64,000 bases of DNA from Cololabis saira (GCF_033807715.1 NC_084590.1:6719327-6783326); one strand, 5' to 3'; numbered from the stretch's first letter, positions 33,391 to 45,580 are shown. Notes: a model not told the origin generated them from the letters alone. Program-made: numbers and translations.

Positions 33391-35625
33391 TCATTTGCTC
33401 CAGAGCAGAGCGACGGCCTTGCAGATGCCCACGTCGTTGTAGTTGAAGTAGCAGAGGCCGGCGAAGGTCACGGTGGACAGCAGGAACAGACCCGCGTTGG
33501 CCAGCTTCACCTTCGTGTCTCCGTGGACGTAGTCTGTGAGGACCTGGCCCAGACCCCTGAGGAACGGGAGGGGACGGGGGAACAGGGGGGACAGAGAGCA
33601 GCAGGTTAGCAGAAGAGAGGGTAGCACCTGCTCTAATACCAGGAACACGTGACCGTGGGAATCCTCCTCAGAACTGGCAGCTTTTTACCATCTATGGATT
33701 TTAATCTGAAATGGAGCAAATTCAGCTACAAGAGCGGCCTGGGGTTGATTTACACTTAATATTTAAAGTGATATAGTACTAAGTGTGATACCGAGTGTCA
33801 TCTACAGTGTAGGCCGACTAAAAGAAACAAAATAATCAAATAGATCATTTATAAACACGTTATCTACTTTATTTTTGGTTTTAAATAAACTGCAACAGCA
33901 ATGTGCAACAACTTATTCCACTGAGTGATTTTAGTCTAGAATGAGTGCACTTGAGACAGCATCTCTAATTTGTAACTGTTGTAAATGATTTCCATTTTTT
34001 GTTTCATTTGATTTTATTTGATTTTAATATTTCACATCACACCTCTGTATATTTTAATATCTGAAATCTTGTGCTGCCTCTTGGCCAGGACACCTTTGCA
34101 AAAGAGATTTTTAATCTCAATGGGTTTCTTTTCCTGGTTAAATAAAGGTTAAATAAAAAAAATTAAAAAACTATTTGAAGTGGAACAACAACAATTAAGT
34201 GCAACAACAAAGTACTATAAAAACTAGAACTATAATTAAAATCACTCAACTTAGATAAACAGAACCTCGTCAATATGTTCTCCATATAAGAATAAATTCA
34301 AATGTACAAAAACAGACATTATTAATTAGAATAAACAAATAAAATCAAACAAATACTTAAATAATGATGTAAATGAACAGAGGTACCAGAAACAAGGTAA
34401 CAAAAATAGTTTAAAAATAAAATATAATATATATATTATATATTATATATAATAAAATATTAAGTTAAATGATTAATTCTGAAAACTATGTAAAAATGTG
34501 CAAAGGCTTTGGTAAAATTAGGGAGAAAAAAATCTAAATAATTAAATAATCTAAATAATTATTGTGTTTTTGTACAATAACATACCTTTGATAATGTATG
34601 AATCATCACTCACACATGAATAAATAACTTATTTTAATTGTTTTTAACTCCCCCTAGTGGTGACCCAAACATCCCACCAGAACCTGCCGTTATCCAGACC
34701 AGCAGCTGCTACCGGACTCTGGGAGGGGGTTCAGAGACCAGACATCTACTCTGGAGCCAATACTTTAACTCCACTAAAACATGTGGCCTGATCTTGCAAA
34801 GGTTTTACAAACTAAACCTGACCCGGTGATGAGGTATTATTCAGCTGCTGCTAACTTTGAAGGCTGGTTTCAGTTTATTTATTTTTGGGTTTATTTTTCT
34901 AATACTGAGACCCACAACAATCATCTATTGACCTCAAGTGATGGAGGGACTTAACCGTCCATCTGTGGGTGAATAAAACTTCTGCTCTGAACGCAGGAAA
35001 GAGGAAGTGTCTGTCTAATAAACTGTAAATAGGAAGTAAAGAAGACTGGACTGATTTAGGGGGTTCTCATGTCCTCTTTCCTGACTAACAGGAAGTGAGA
35101 GTGTGCGTGAGAGCAGCGTGTGGCGGTTACCAGTGTCCGTGCAGGGTCAGCGTGGCGGCCAGGGAGTAGTCGACTATGGGACTGGGACTGAAGTACGCAG
35201 CCGGGCCCAGAGCCAGCAGCAGCACGCTCAGAGCCCGCTCAGCCGTCCAGTGGAGGGACGCGGCCTTGGAGTCGCTGCCCGCTGCAGAGACAAGGTTACA
35301 GGCAGGTTACTCCCAGGTTACAGGGCTTAAAGTAAAAAAGAATCCTGAGCTTGAACTTTTTTCCGGGAGCGGGGACACATGCGCTCGGCAATTTGGCAAG
35401 CAACAAAAATGACATAATTTGAATATTATTTTCCTTTTCATTATGGATGCTTTTGATATCAAGTTTCGCTAGTTGTCATTGTGTTTGACGGGGTATAAGA
35501 TGACCTACAATCTAAAATATGAATATTTTAAACTAAAGGTCATAATGTTATAAGGGCAGGTGAAACTCAGGCAGGCTAATTAATTGGTGGAATTGTTGAT
35601 TAGCAACCATTTAATTCAGTAAAGG

Positions 35626-35663
<38 letters not shown>

Positions 35664-38600
35664 ATATATATTGTCCCCAGGTTGAAACACCGCTCTGCGC
35701 TCTGCTGCCATCAAAGATCTCCACTCTACTTCTGATTGGCTAGTGTTAGTTTGTTTAAGCGCCAGAGCTGCTTTCGTCTCATTCCGTTGGTAGACGAACT
35801 CGGTTGACTCAAACTGACAATATCCCGTAGCCTATCAACACATATTTATATGTAAACCGTTAAAGTTACTCATCTTTTCATTTTTTTTTGTTAAAGCAGT
35901 CAAACTCGCACACCGAGAAAAAAAACTCTGTACGCCGGAGATCCGGCACGGTGCCGGAATACTTTAAGCCCTGAGGTTACCACCTGGTTACCAGCAGCTG
36001 AGTAGGTACTAGTGTAAAAGCACCATAAGGGTCCCACCAGACCACAACCAGGTCTTCCCAGACTACAACCAGGTTACCAGCCGGACCAAAGCCCACCTCG
36101 GCCGGACCAGTGTCAAGAAGAAAGCTACCTGCAGGTTCTCAAGGACGGAGCAGAGGAACCATCTACATTTTTTTTTTTTTTTAAATCGATACTTGGATTT
36201 ATATATCGCTGTGGCATCCGGACCTCCTGATGCGCATGATGTCACAGATGTGACTTCACAGCGGGTTACACACACCGAGTGTCAGAAAGACTGAGTGTCA
36301 GATAGACTGAGTGTCAGAAAGACTGAGTGTCAGAAAGACTGAGTGTCAGAAAGACTGAGTGTCAGCGTAAACTTTCAGTTTGAGCAACTGGAAAACATCT
36401 AAAATGGGAAAGAGCTGTTGTGCGATCGACTGTACTCATAGATTTAGCAAGAAATCGGAGTTATCGTTTTACAGACTGCCGAAAAATAAGCTTAACCCTG
36501 CGTTCACACTGAAAGCGTCAAAAATCGTCTGACACCAGCATCTCGCTGCTTGGTGGGTTCACACTGAAAGCTGCATGTACTGTCGACGGCTGCAGTGGGC
36601 GGGGCTAAAGCTGCGCTGCAGAACTGGAGGGAACAGCCTACTCATATAGCTGCACATCTTCAGTTTCCTATTGCACCATGGATCACACTTTGGGAAGCCT
36701 TCTTTATATTTTAGGGTTATTTCCGCGTAGATAAGAGTGAGTTTGATGTTCAGGTTTGGTCCCGGTGAAGCTGCAGTCTGTCTGCGGTGAACACTGACAC
36801 ACCGGGTCGGAGCAGATTTGGTCATAGTTTAAACTGTGTTTTGTGATTAATCAGCACAGTTTTTAATTATTTTGTGTTGGATTGATGTAGCAAATAAAAT
36901 AGTTGGGACCATCCAGCTCCTCAACCATCAGTTACGTGTTTCACATGAGCAGTTCAGGTAAAAACGGCAGTCAAATCAGCAAAAATGTCATTTTGCTGGA
37001 TGAAATATATTAATTCCTGATAAAATAAGTGTGTTAGTGACAGCTCTGCTCATGTGTGCATGTGAATGAGTGTACGTTTGTGTGAACATGAAAATACAAT
37101 CTGCATTGAGGCTTCTCACTTCAGGAATCCCAGTCTGTGATTGGACGCTGCCTCGACGTCGCCGCTGCTCATTTGCATAAAGTTGAGATTTTTCAAATTC
37201 AAATTGACGCTCTGCTCTCGCTGCTCCGGCTGCCTCTCGACGCCCGTTTTCATAGAAACTGAATGGCAGCCGGCTGCCTATGACGCTTTCAGCGTGAACG
37301 CAGGGTAAGAGACAAATGGATCGCTGCAATTCGCAGAAACAACTGGATTCCAGGCACCGAAACGTGGATTTGCGGTTCCCATTTTGTATCAGGTAATGTT
37401 GGATTTTTGGGTAGCTAACGTTAAACGGTCAAATCATAAAGTTCAGTGTCCTCATCACTTTAATTTCACCAACAAATCCTGCCTTGAAGTCGGACCAAGC
37501 GTCAAGACTTTTGTGTGCCTTCTGAGGTGGTGAACTTTAACCTCCTGACAGTTTCCTGTCCCGCGGGAGCGACGTTCTCAGGTGCTCATGAACACTGACC
37601 GTACAGAGGCTGTGATGAGTGAATCCTGGCCGTCAGCAGCTGCGGCGGATCCTGGTATTTGTGGACGAGGACGGCCGGCCTGGACAGCAGGCTGCTGTGG
37701 TAGAGCAGAGCTGAAGAGACAGAGCAGACAGCATTTAGACATCAATACAACGGTGGTATGAACACTCAGGCGTGTGATAGAGGTGACTGTGAGATACCCC
37801 ATAGATGAACCACCTTTGGGATGAAGGTGTTATCTGTTGTAGACGGGAAAATCTGGACCAGCCTTCCAACTACAATAAGGGATTGTCCCTCATACTCTTC
37901 CTTTAAGGGAAATCTCAAGGAATGGCTTAAAACATCTCAAATCTGTGATCATTAATGGTTTATTGTATTAACAATTGCAGTGTTGTTTAATTTTTAATAG
38001 GGCTTGGTCGCCAAGTTGCATTCTGGGATGCGGCGGCCATGTTGGCAGCCTCATGAGTATAAACAAACAGCAGTGTAGTAGCAGTGTGGTAGCACCAAGT
38101 GAACAGACGGAACTAAAAATGCTGGAGAGGAACTGGAATTTACCGGGAACCTTAAACAAGGAAGCCAGAGACCGAAGAACGACGAAGAGGGAGCACGTCT
38201 GTACACAGTGCTCAGTGGTCCGAAGAGCAGCTAAGGTAGCTTCCAACATGGCGGCTCCGCCAAGTGATGACGTCAAGACGACCAAGCCCTATTGTTGTTG
38301 ATATTGTGTGTTGTGTAATGTTGCTTGTATCTTTTTACTTGTATCTTACAGGGGGACTGCCAATGCAAATTAGCCTTTTGGCTACAAGATAAGATAAGAT
38401 AATCCTTTATTTCTCCCTCAATGGGGAAACTCATTTACAATTGGGTATATTTACATTTTAAAATGTTTATCAATGTACAATGTCCCTCGACACAAAATAA
38501 AGTGAAAAAAAAACAACAAAAAAACAATTATGCCGAGTGGTGCAGCAGGTCTCAACCGACCCAGACCAGAAAAGAAAAACCTCACTGTTAACATCTCTCC

Positions 38601-41600
38601 ACCAGAATGAGTCGACTGAACCAGAGCCCTGAAACATCCTAAAAGGCTCCGCCGTCAGAAGAACCCTCACATGTAGGGTTCTACCTGGATCTATGAGGTG
38701 CCTGGCTCTGCTGCTGAACGCTGTCCCACTGGTGCTTCAAGGACACGGACCAATCCTAAAATACTGACATCAATATCAGGACATAAGGCTGGGCGATATG
38801 GACCAAAAGTCATATCTCGATATTTTCTAGCTGAATGGCGACACTCGATATATATCGATATTTTTTCTGTGCCATAATTGGGGTTTCCCCCAAAGCATTA
38901 TAGCATAGCATCTCTGTTAGCTTCATTTTTTTCTGAGGCAAACCCTTAAAAAAAACAGTCAGTTTTAATAAAAAGCCTCGTGCCAAATGTCACACAGGTT
39001 CCTTTATTAACAGAGGTCTGCACAATATCAAAATGTATAAAACAAATGAAATAAAAATAAACTTCCTGCATATATAGAATAAAAACGCTTCTTGAATAAA
39101 ATAAAACAAATATCCCTTTCCTGCATAACAATTAAATTAAAATACACTGTGCAATTAATACAATGTAGACAGTAACAGGCAGACTTTTCCACTGAGGTTG
39201 ACAGTTGTGCAAATAACAAAACATTTGTGCAAATCTCAAATAAAACATTCAAGTTGGGCCGCTCGGTGGCGCAGTGGGTTAAGCAGCGGCTCATATACTG
39301 AGGCTACAGTCCTCCTGCAGCGGTCGCAGGTTTGAATCCTGGCCTGCGCACCTTTGCTGCATGTCATCCCCGATCTCTCTCTACCCCTTTCATATCTGCA
39401 GCTTGAATAAAGGGCCACTAGAGCCCAAAAAAAATCTTTAAAAAAAATAAATAAATAAAAAAAATAAATAAATAAATAAATAAAACATTCAAGTCAATTT
39501 GTCACAAAATAAGCTATATCAAAATCATAAAAAAAATAAATAATAATACCGGTATATATATATATTTTTTAAAATCGATATAAACTATATTGTCTCGTAG
39601 CATATCGCGTTTGAAAATATATCGATATATATTTAAATCTCGATATATCGCCCAGCCCTATCAGGACATCTGCAGGGTCATCGAGGTCCTGCTTTAACCG
39701 ACCTCCTCACCTTCAGTCCTGGAACCAGCTGTAGCTCCATAAACCTAAAATCAGCTGAGGAACACCGTCCTTCCTCCGGGTCATCAAACCGACCCGGTAC
39801 AGCAAAGTGCAGGGAAACGTTACTGGAGGAAAAGCAACGCCATAGGAAAACGGGAAAAAAAGCAGCAGGAAAACGATGCTGCAGGGAAACCGGATCCACT
39901 AGCAGTGACTCGCTCTCATTACCCGTCAGCAACACAGGAATGTATCTACATCCCCCAACAAACAAGGCCAGTATTCATATCAACAAACAAACTTCACACC
40001 AACAACAAGCATATAGACCCTGCACTACAGGTAAATCAGGGACTAGTGTCGACAAATTTGGTTGTCAATTAGCCATTTCTTTAGATTGTTCTTACCCCAA
40101 CTGCCTTCATGTCCTCTTTCACTGCATCTATAAACCTCCTCTTTGGTTCCTCTGGGCCTCCTGCCTGGCAGTTTAAAACTCAGCATCCTTCTACCAATAT
40201 ATTCACTCTCTCTCCTCTGGACATGTCCCAACCATCTCAGTCTGGCCTCCCTGACTTCATCTCCAAAGCTTCTAACATGTGCTTTCCCTCTGATGTCTTC
40301 ATTCCTGATCCTGTCCAATCTGGTCACTCCCATACAGTACGTTTACATGCAGCAAAGAAATGAGATTTATGATCGTATCATATAAACATCCAGAAGACCC
40401 AATCACTAGTCTGAGTTTACATGCTGTTCAGAGAATCGGATAAATGTCCAGAGCATGGCTGACTCCGTGACGCTATGTGACGCTGTAACCATGGTAACCA
40501 TGGTAACCATTTCAACAATGAGCCACTTCCGGTTGACCTGTTTTGTTTGGCACCAATGTACGCCTTCCGTATATTTTTCCACTTTATTTTGATCTGCTCC
40601 GGTGTCCTCATGAAGCTTCTGCCATCTCTTTCGCGATCTTCATGTTAGTGTTTAAACAACTATTTAACACGCGCCGTCTCCTTTCACTTCCGGGTGAATG
40701 CACCAGAGGAAATTCTCCAGCATGCTCAGACTGCAATATCTGATGTTTCCGTATACATGGAGTTAAAATTCAGACTCTGAACGGGTTATCTAGGTGTTGC
40801 TATCCGATCATTAAATGTCCGATATAGGTCCGAAATAGGTCCGAAGCAGATCGGATTAAGGTGTTTACATGCAGTTAAAAGTCTGAACAATGTCTCAAAA
40901 ACGATTAGAAATCCGATTGAACTGCTGCATGTAAACGTACTGATAGAGAACCTCAGCATCTTCATCTCTGCTCCCTCCAGCTCTGCCTCCTGTCTTTTCC
41001 TCAGTGACAGACTAGACCCAACAACATCGCTGGTCTCACCACAGTTTTGTACACCTTTCCTTTCATTTTAGCTGAAACTCTTATCACACCTGACACTTTT
41101 ATCCACCCGCTCGCACACGTTTCTTAACCTCTTGTCCACACTCTTCACCTGGAGACTCTGAACAGGAAGTTAGGATGAACTCCACAATTTCCTGTGCTGT
41201 TTTCCAGAGCAACAAAGAAGACTTGTGATTGTGTTTATGAAAAGTAACACGGTACTTGATGGTTTTGAACAACCCTCTTCAGCGGAAGGACGTCAAGGAC
41301 AACAGGGGAGTGATCAGGTCGGCGGAACCAGACACACGACCTCGCTGGCTGGACACTATCAAGACCACGTTTCCATGGTAACACCGCAGCACCGAGTGGG
41401 CTTGTGTTTCCGCGTCGTGGTGGGTCCGTTATTCCTGCAAGGTGAACGGTGTGTTCGTGGTCCAGGTCCAGAGACCAGGGTTCCTACACATTTTTCAAGG
41501 TCAAATTCCACCACTTTTCAAGCACTTTCAAGGGTAATTTTCAAAATCTTAAAGCACCTTATCGCTGGGGTAAAATATCTACAGGAATATATATACTCAT

Positions 41601-42522
41601 AATTATTTTTTCCGCCTTTTATCACAATTATGTATCGTGTTGTAAACATCTAGTTATGTTTCATCTTACTGATTTTATTTCTCCTTGTAATAAATAAACT
41701 ATACAATCTGATCCCAATTTGGTGAAAGACAGAGTTATAATTTCAAGCACTTAATTTAAAATTCAAGCACTTTTCAGGCCTTGAAAACACAACATTGAAA
41801 TTCAAGCACTTTCAAGGATTTCAAGCCCCCGTAGGAACCCTGTAAAACATAACCACATGTTTACAGCACGATACAATGTACATAATTGTGATAAAAAGCT
41901 GAAAAAACAATGAGTGTGTATATATATTCCTGTAGATATTTGACCCCAGCGATAAGGTGCTTGAACATTTTGAAAATGACCCTTGAAAGTGCTTGAATTT
42001 GACCTTGGAAAAAGGTGTAGGAACCCTGGATTATATTTCTCCTTGTAATAACTAAACTATACAGTCTGATCCCAATTTTGTGAAAGACAGGGTTATAATT
42101 TCAAGCACTTAATCTAAAATTCAAGCACTTTCCAGGCCTTGAAAACACAACATTAAAATTCAATCATTTCCAGGATTTCCAGCAGGACCCCTGGGGCTGT
42201 GACGTCACAGAGAGAAACCTGACACCATCGTCCAGGAATCACAGCAGCTGTTAACCAACACGACAGCCCTAAAAACACCACAAACAGGGCTGGAAGTCGC
42301 TTATTTAGGGATTTAACTTCAACCTTCTCTTCTCTGGTGACCAGATTTGGTTCTACATCCTCCAAATAACTAGCTATTTCCTCCCCCGAGGTCCCGCAGA
42401 CAGCCCCGCAGCACTGGGACAAACACGACTGGTCACACCGTACAGGAACGGACCCGGGGGGAGCAGGACTTACGTTTGAATCCTCCACGACACATAGAAC
42501 TCAACCTGACGATGGCCGCCAT
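33391..42522 (-). CDS. sdhd: Succinate dehydrogenase cytochrome b small subunit
   Basis: Membrane-anchor subunit D of mitochondrial complex II, which with SDHC binds haem b and ubiquinone in the inner membrane. Exons on the minus strand: 42522-42474, 37710-37600, 35281-35131 and 33556-33391; GT-AG introns, phases 1,1,2. The product is 158 aa; human SDHD has 159. Residues 1 to about 50 are an Arg/Ser/Leu-rich targeting region. [12 protein letters not shown] (54-65) opens helix 1. Helix 2 has the conserved TLHGHW, with His101 matching the haem ligand (human His102) and Tyr113 in TDYVHGD matching the quinone-site tyrosine (human Tyr114). Helix 3 has [21 protein letters not shown], quoted here in two overlapping parts: [11 protein letters not shown] and [10 protein letters not shown]. 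Intron 1 is 4.8 kb and packed with transposons. It is divergent from timm8b and convergent with il18, as in mammals. Confidence 0.96.
33683..34625 (-). repeat. Inverted copy of the 4.2-kb repeat, with inserted LINE tail
   Basis: Reverse complement of 4195-4745 in sdhd intron 3. About 250 bp at 33905-34155 are foreign and end TGGTTAAATAAAGGTTAAAT, an L2-type tail also present at 63.56 kb. Confidence 0.6.
35322..35972. mobile_element. hAT-type element in sdhd intron 2
   Basis: AGGGCTTAAAGTAAAAAAG and ATACTTTAAGCCCT form the ends, with CAGGTTAC (35314-35321) and GAGGTTAC (35973-35980) as 7-of-8 target duplication. A short TA run is at 35628-35660. Confidence 0.75.
36230..37520 (+). mobile_element. 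THAP-domain transposon fragment, second copy, interrupted
   Basis: Inverted relative of 29291-29800. The THAP exon starts at ATG 36404 ([14 protein letters not shown]), is broken at 36495 by a Harbinger element, resumes at 37309 and ends before GTAATG at 37393. Five GACTGAGTGTCAGAAA units precede it. Both copies lack the rest of a transposase. Confidence 0.65.
36496..37305. mobile_element. PIF/Harbinger-like element, TAA duplication
   Basis: CCCTGCGTTCACACTGAAAG at the left is the inverse of CTTTCAGCGTGAACGCAGGG at the right. TAA flanks it at 36493-36495 and 37306-37308. The other THAP copy has the uninterrupted site at about 29566, which proves the insertion and its length of 810 bp. Confidence 0.9.
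37820..38400 (+). mobile_element. LINE 3' end interrupted by a short element
   Basis: CTGGACCAGCCTTCCAACTA through AATGGTTTATTGTATTAACA is followed after an insertion by GGGGACTGCCAATGCAAATT, the usual 3' end of a fish LINE. The insert at 37998-38291 has ends TAGGGCTTGGTCG and CGACCAAGCCCTA. Confidence 0.55.
38784..39660. mobile_element. hAT-type element in sdhd intron 1
   Basis: TAAGGCTGGGCGATATGG and ATATCGCCCAGCCCTA are inverted ends. The 8-mer TCAGGACA flanks it perfectly at 38776-38783 and 39661-39668. The subterminal regions are full of ATCGATAT. A SINE sits inside. Confidence 0.9.
39255..39477 (+). mobile_element. tRNA-derived SINE
   Basis: A polymerase III A-box-like TGGCGCAGTGGG (39269) and B-box GGTTTGAATCC (39331) in tRNA spacing, then a tRNA-unrelated body and an A-rich (AAAT)n tail. 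The 17-mer AAATAAAACATTCAAGT is duplicated at 39238-39254 and 39478-39494, the mark of LINE-driven insertion. Confidence 0.9.
40043..41150 (-). mobile_element. RTE-type LINE fragment, antisense, interrupted
   Basis: The minus frame has [15 protein letters not shown] upstream of the insertion and [33 protein letters not shown] and [16 protein letters not shown] after it. These are signature RTE/BovB C-terminal motifs. Without the insertion the frame would continue directly. Confidence 0.8.
40335..40942. mobile_element. Harbinger-like element with Myb-like remnant
   Basis: Perfect 18-bp ends CAGTACGTTTACATGCAG; flanked by ATA at 40332-40334 and 40943-40945. The minus-strand frame [20 protein letters not shown] resembles the Myb/SANT-like DNA-binding protein of Harbinger transposons. 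It splits the RTE frame between RFS and MGV. Confidence 0.85.
41478..42180. repeat. GGGTTCCTAC-family elements in sdhd intron 1
   Basis: Inverted and direct pieces of the same family as 31874-32893, starting at AGGGTTCCTACACATTTTTC and ending just 290 bp from sdhd exon 1. Confidence 0.6.
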
Positions 42523-42532
42523 GATGATCAAC

Positions 42533-42540
42533 CAAGGTCA
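42533..42540. promoter_or_regulatory. Possible ERR/nuclear-receptor half site at the sdhd start
   Basis: CAAGGTCA lies 11 bp upstream of the sdhd ATG, followed by CCCGGTGACC. AAGGTCA is the estrogen-related-receptor half site common in genes of oxidative metabolism. It is a short motif and proves nothing alone. Confidence 0.25.
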
Positions 42541-42603
42541 CCCGGTGACCCGGATGTAGTGGTGTAGTCAGCATGAAACAGCGCCGCATCGAGTGGTTTG
42601 CCC

Positions 42604-43345
42604 GCTGCTGTGATACGTCAACGTCGCCGCCATATTGGATGTGGCAAGACTGCGCTGTAAACTAATACAAGTAAATTGACTTATTTCACAAAGCGCCTTT
42701 CTACAAAGAAATGTACGTTTTACGTCTCATTTATTCATTCACACACGCACTAATATACTTGGGAAACAGTTAGGCACCAAATATAATTTATTTAATTTTC
42801 TCAGATGGCAAAAATAAGAACTTTATTGATCCCACATAGGAGTAATTCATGTTATATCAGCTATAGAGAACAAGGTAGTGCCGAAAAACAATATATATCC
42901 CCCCTCACAAAAATAACAAAAATAGAGAAACATATTTTCTCATCAACAAAGCATATTTTACATAAACATATTTAAAATTTTTCAAGTAACAAAACAACAT
43001 ATACAATATATACCATTTTTCAATTTTTTTCAGTTATTTTGTCTGAAAAATCGGTCAAATGTTATTTTATTGTCTGAAAAATGGTTCAAATATGTTATTT
43101 TGTTATTTGAAAATTTGTTTTATTATATTACATATTATAATATAATAATAATAATAATAATATATTATATTTGGTGCCTAACTGCTTCCCAAGTATATTA
43201 GTGCGTGTGTGAATGAATAAATGAGACGTAAAACGTACATTTCTTTGTAGAAAGGCGCTTTATGAAAATAAGTCCATTTACTTGTATTAGTTTACAGCGC
43301 AGTCTTGAACATCCAATATGGCGGCGACGTTGACGTATCGCAGCA
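42604..43345. mobile_element. Large-TIR element in the sdhd/timm8b interval
   Basis: The arms of about 185 bp are nearly exact inverted repeats, from GCTGCTGTGATACGTCAACG to CGTTGACGTATCGCAGCAGC. The arms carry GTCGCCGCCATATTGGATG. The interior of about 370 bp has no frame. It begins 80 bp upstream of the sdhd start codon. Confidence 0.8.
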
Positions 43346-43565
43346 GCGCTCGATGGAGCGTCTACATTTTTATATGTCTATGGACGCAAAGATGCGGAAC
43401 ATTCCAGATAAGAAGATCAGGCTGCAGTTAATCAACATTAAAGGAAGAACATTATTACTTATTTTGAATTCAAAGAAAATAAGTTATGTACTATTGTCAA
43501 TCTTTATATTTTATTAGGAAAATTTCACATCCATAATTTGAAATTTCAAAACTCTTCTCCATTAT

Positions 43566-43917
43566 TTAAAGGAGCTTGAGGCCGGATTGAGGCAGGATTT
43601 ATGAAAAAAATTTGTATACGTTTTAAGTTTTCTAGTAATAATGTCAGATGAAGCGATCCAAACCCAAAAGAATGAGCCCTCTAGTGTATCTCTCTGTTGC
43701 CTTGAACAGGCTGTGTGCTGCAAAATGTGCTGCAATTCGGGCCCAAATTTCCCGCGCTGGGCTGCGGATGTGACGTCACATGACGCTGCATGCACCATCT
43801 CCCCGTTCTCCCGTGCCGGCTTCACTGTTGGCTGCAGTACCCCCGACGGCCGTCGTGGTGAAGGGTGGCGCTAGAGAGTCTCATTTCTTAAAAGGAGCCT
43901 CATGCTCCTTTAAGTTG
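43566..43917. mobile_element. Inverted-repeat element TTAAAGGAGC
   Basis: TTAAAGGAGCTTGAGGC at the left and CCTCATGCTCCTTTAA at the right. No coding capacity. Confidence 0.55.
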
Positions 43918-43975
43918 TTTTTGATTGAAGTTGATTATTATCTCAAGTCTGTTGAGTTAATTACAAATAAGAAAT

Positions 43976-43978
<3 letters not shown>

Positions 43979-44009
<31 letters not shown>
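43979..44009. repeat. (ATT)n microsatellite
   Basis: About ten uninterrupted ATT triplets. Confidence 0.95.
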
Positions 44010-44010
<1 letters not shown>

Positions 44011-44673
44011 GCAAACCTTCCATAAAACATCAATGGTGGAAAAAAAAATCAGTGAGTGCAGTTATTATCAACCCGGGGTGCATGACGGGAAATACACCCA
44101 ACCAAAACAATATCTGACACAGCAATGAATAATCACGACAAATAACGCCACGGGTTCACGGAAAGGTTTTGAAATCACTTTGCTGTGATTGCCAGATTAT
44201 CATTATTGTGATTATTGTGATTATTGTTCCAGCCTCAACTTCTGACAGGACTGTCTCCAGCTCACGCCCAATGTCTTTTTTGATTTGTTTTACTTGTTTG
44301 TCCAAGTTCCTTGTTAGGATGAGCAGTTTTTAATGGATATTTATCCTCATTATCATATTCAAATGCATCTACTTGAGGAGACAGGGCAGAGTGTTGTGCT
44401 CCTGCATGTTCGCTCAAATCCACATTGATTGTGATGTTCAAAGAAACGTGCGCGGATTTGGGCGTACGCACAGTTTTGAACATCTGAATTTTTTTTTTGC
44501 GTACGCAAGAATTCCACACACAGATTCACGTCGGAATCCACGCACTCTTTGTACATGAGGCCCCAAGTGTTTAACTGTGATTGGCATGATGTGGGCGTGA
44601 GCTGGCTTCCATTTGCTTCCAGTTGCTGTGGAGTCTGAGGAAAAAGAGGCTTCATGGAGGCCTGGGTCCTATG

Positions 44674-45010
44674 GAAGAGTATCAGGGCCAGGCAGGAGAA
44701 AAATAAAAATAAAAATAATATTTCAGAGGAGGAGGATTTTTTTTTCATTATGCACTTCGAGAAAAAAGTCTAAACGTCGAGAAAAAAGTCTAAATGTCGA
44801 GATTAATGTTGAAGTACAATTTCAAGAGAAAAAAATCAAAATTTCATGAAAAAGTTTAAATATTGAGAAAAAAAGCGAAATTTTGACTTTATTCTTGAAA
44901 TTGTATTTCAACATTAATCTCGACATTTCGACTTTTTTTTCGAAGTGCACAATAAAGAAAAATCTTCCCCTGTCAAATATTTTTTCTCCTGCCTGGCCGT
45001 AATACTCTTC
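44674..45010. mobile_element. Palindromic element GAAGAGTA, complete copy
   Basis: GAAGAGTATCAGGGCCAGGC at the left pairs with GCCTGGCCGTAATACTCTTC at the right. The centre holds repeated GTCGAGAAAAAAGTCTAAA and inverse TTCAACATTAATCTCGAC. Confidence 0.75.
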
Positions 45011-45483
45011 TGAGATGTCTAACCCTACCCCACATGGAAGATGACATGATTTCAGGGTCATAACAAGAGGAGAAAGACCGGATTGAAATCTTCTGTATTC
45101 TCGGGGCAATTCTTTTTCTTTTTACCAAACAATGTAACAGAAATCTAATTAATACCTTAGGAAATTATATGTCAATCTTTGGAAAAAGTATCAAAATATC
45201 TCCTTTAAATACAAAAGGAAACCCCACAAAACTGCACACCACCAAATATCATAACAAGACCTGTACAGAGGTTAATAAAAGTGACACGTATCTAGATTAT
45301 TCTGATTTCTTCACTTAGGCTAATGTTTTTTTCAGGCTCAAGTTTTCAGTCAACTTCTCTTTAACATTAACATATCTTTGTAAACATCACGTGTCACGTT
45401 CTTGGTGCAGATCTAAACAGCGTCTCGACCCACGTGACCGCCGTGTTAGACTCATCCCTGCAGGTTGTAGATCAGCGCCGGTC

Positions 45484-45494
45484 ACGCATGCGCA
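45484..45494. promoter_or_regulatory. Probable NRF-1 site of timm8b
   Basis: ACGCATGCGCA, about 90 bp upstream of the timm8b ATG in a GC-rich stretch (45420-45580), matches the palindromic nuclear respiratory factor 1 motif apart from edge bases. NRF-1 controls many nuclear genes for mitochondrial proteins. A TGACCTC half site follows at 45522. Confidence 0.45.
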
Positions 45495-45580
45495 GCGCTG
45501 ATCTGCGGCGGAAGCAGAGGTGACCTCAGCCGTGGGATCCGCGTGTCTCCATTCCTCCGTGGTCAACAGCTCGCCGGGAA

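Noticed and set aside
36559..36825. 88-codon minus-strand frame inside the Harbinger element
   Set aside because: No transposase or Myb-like motif; probably chance.
39255..39340. tRNA gene
   Set aside because: A and B boxes belong to a SINE head: there is an A-rich tail, a long target duplication and no cloverleaf end.
41225..41602. 125-codon plus frame
   Set aside because: The 3' half is GGGTTCCTAC-family repeat and the start has no coding signature; it lies in sdhd intron 1.
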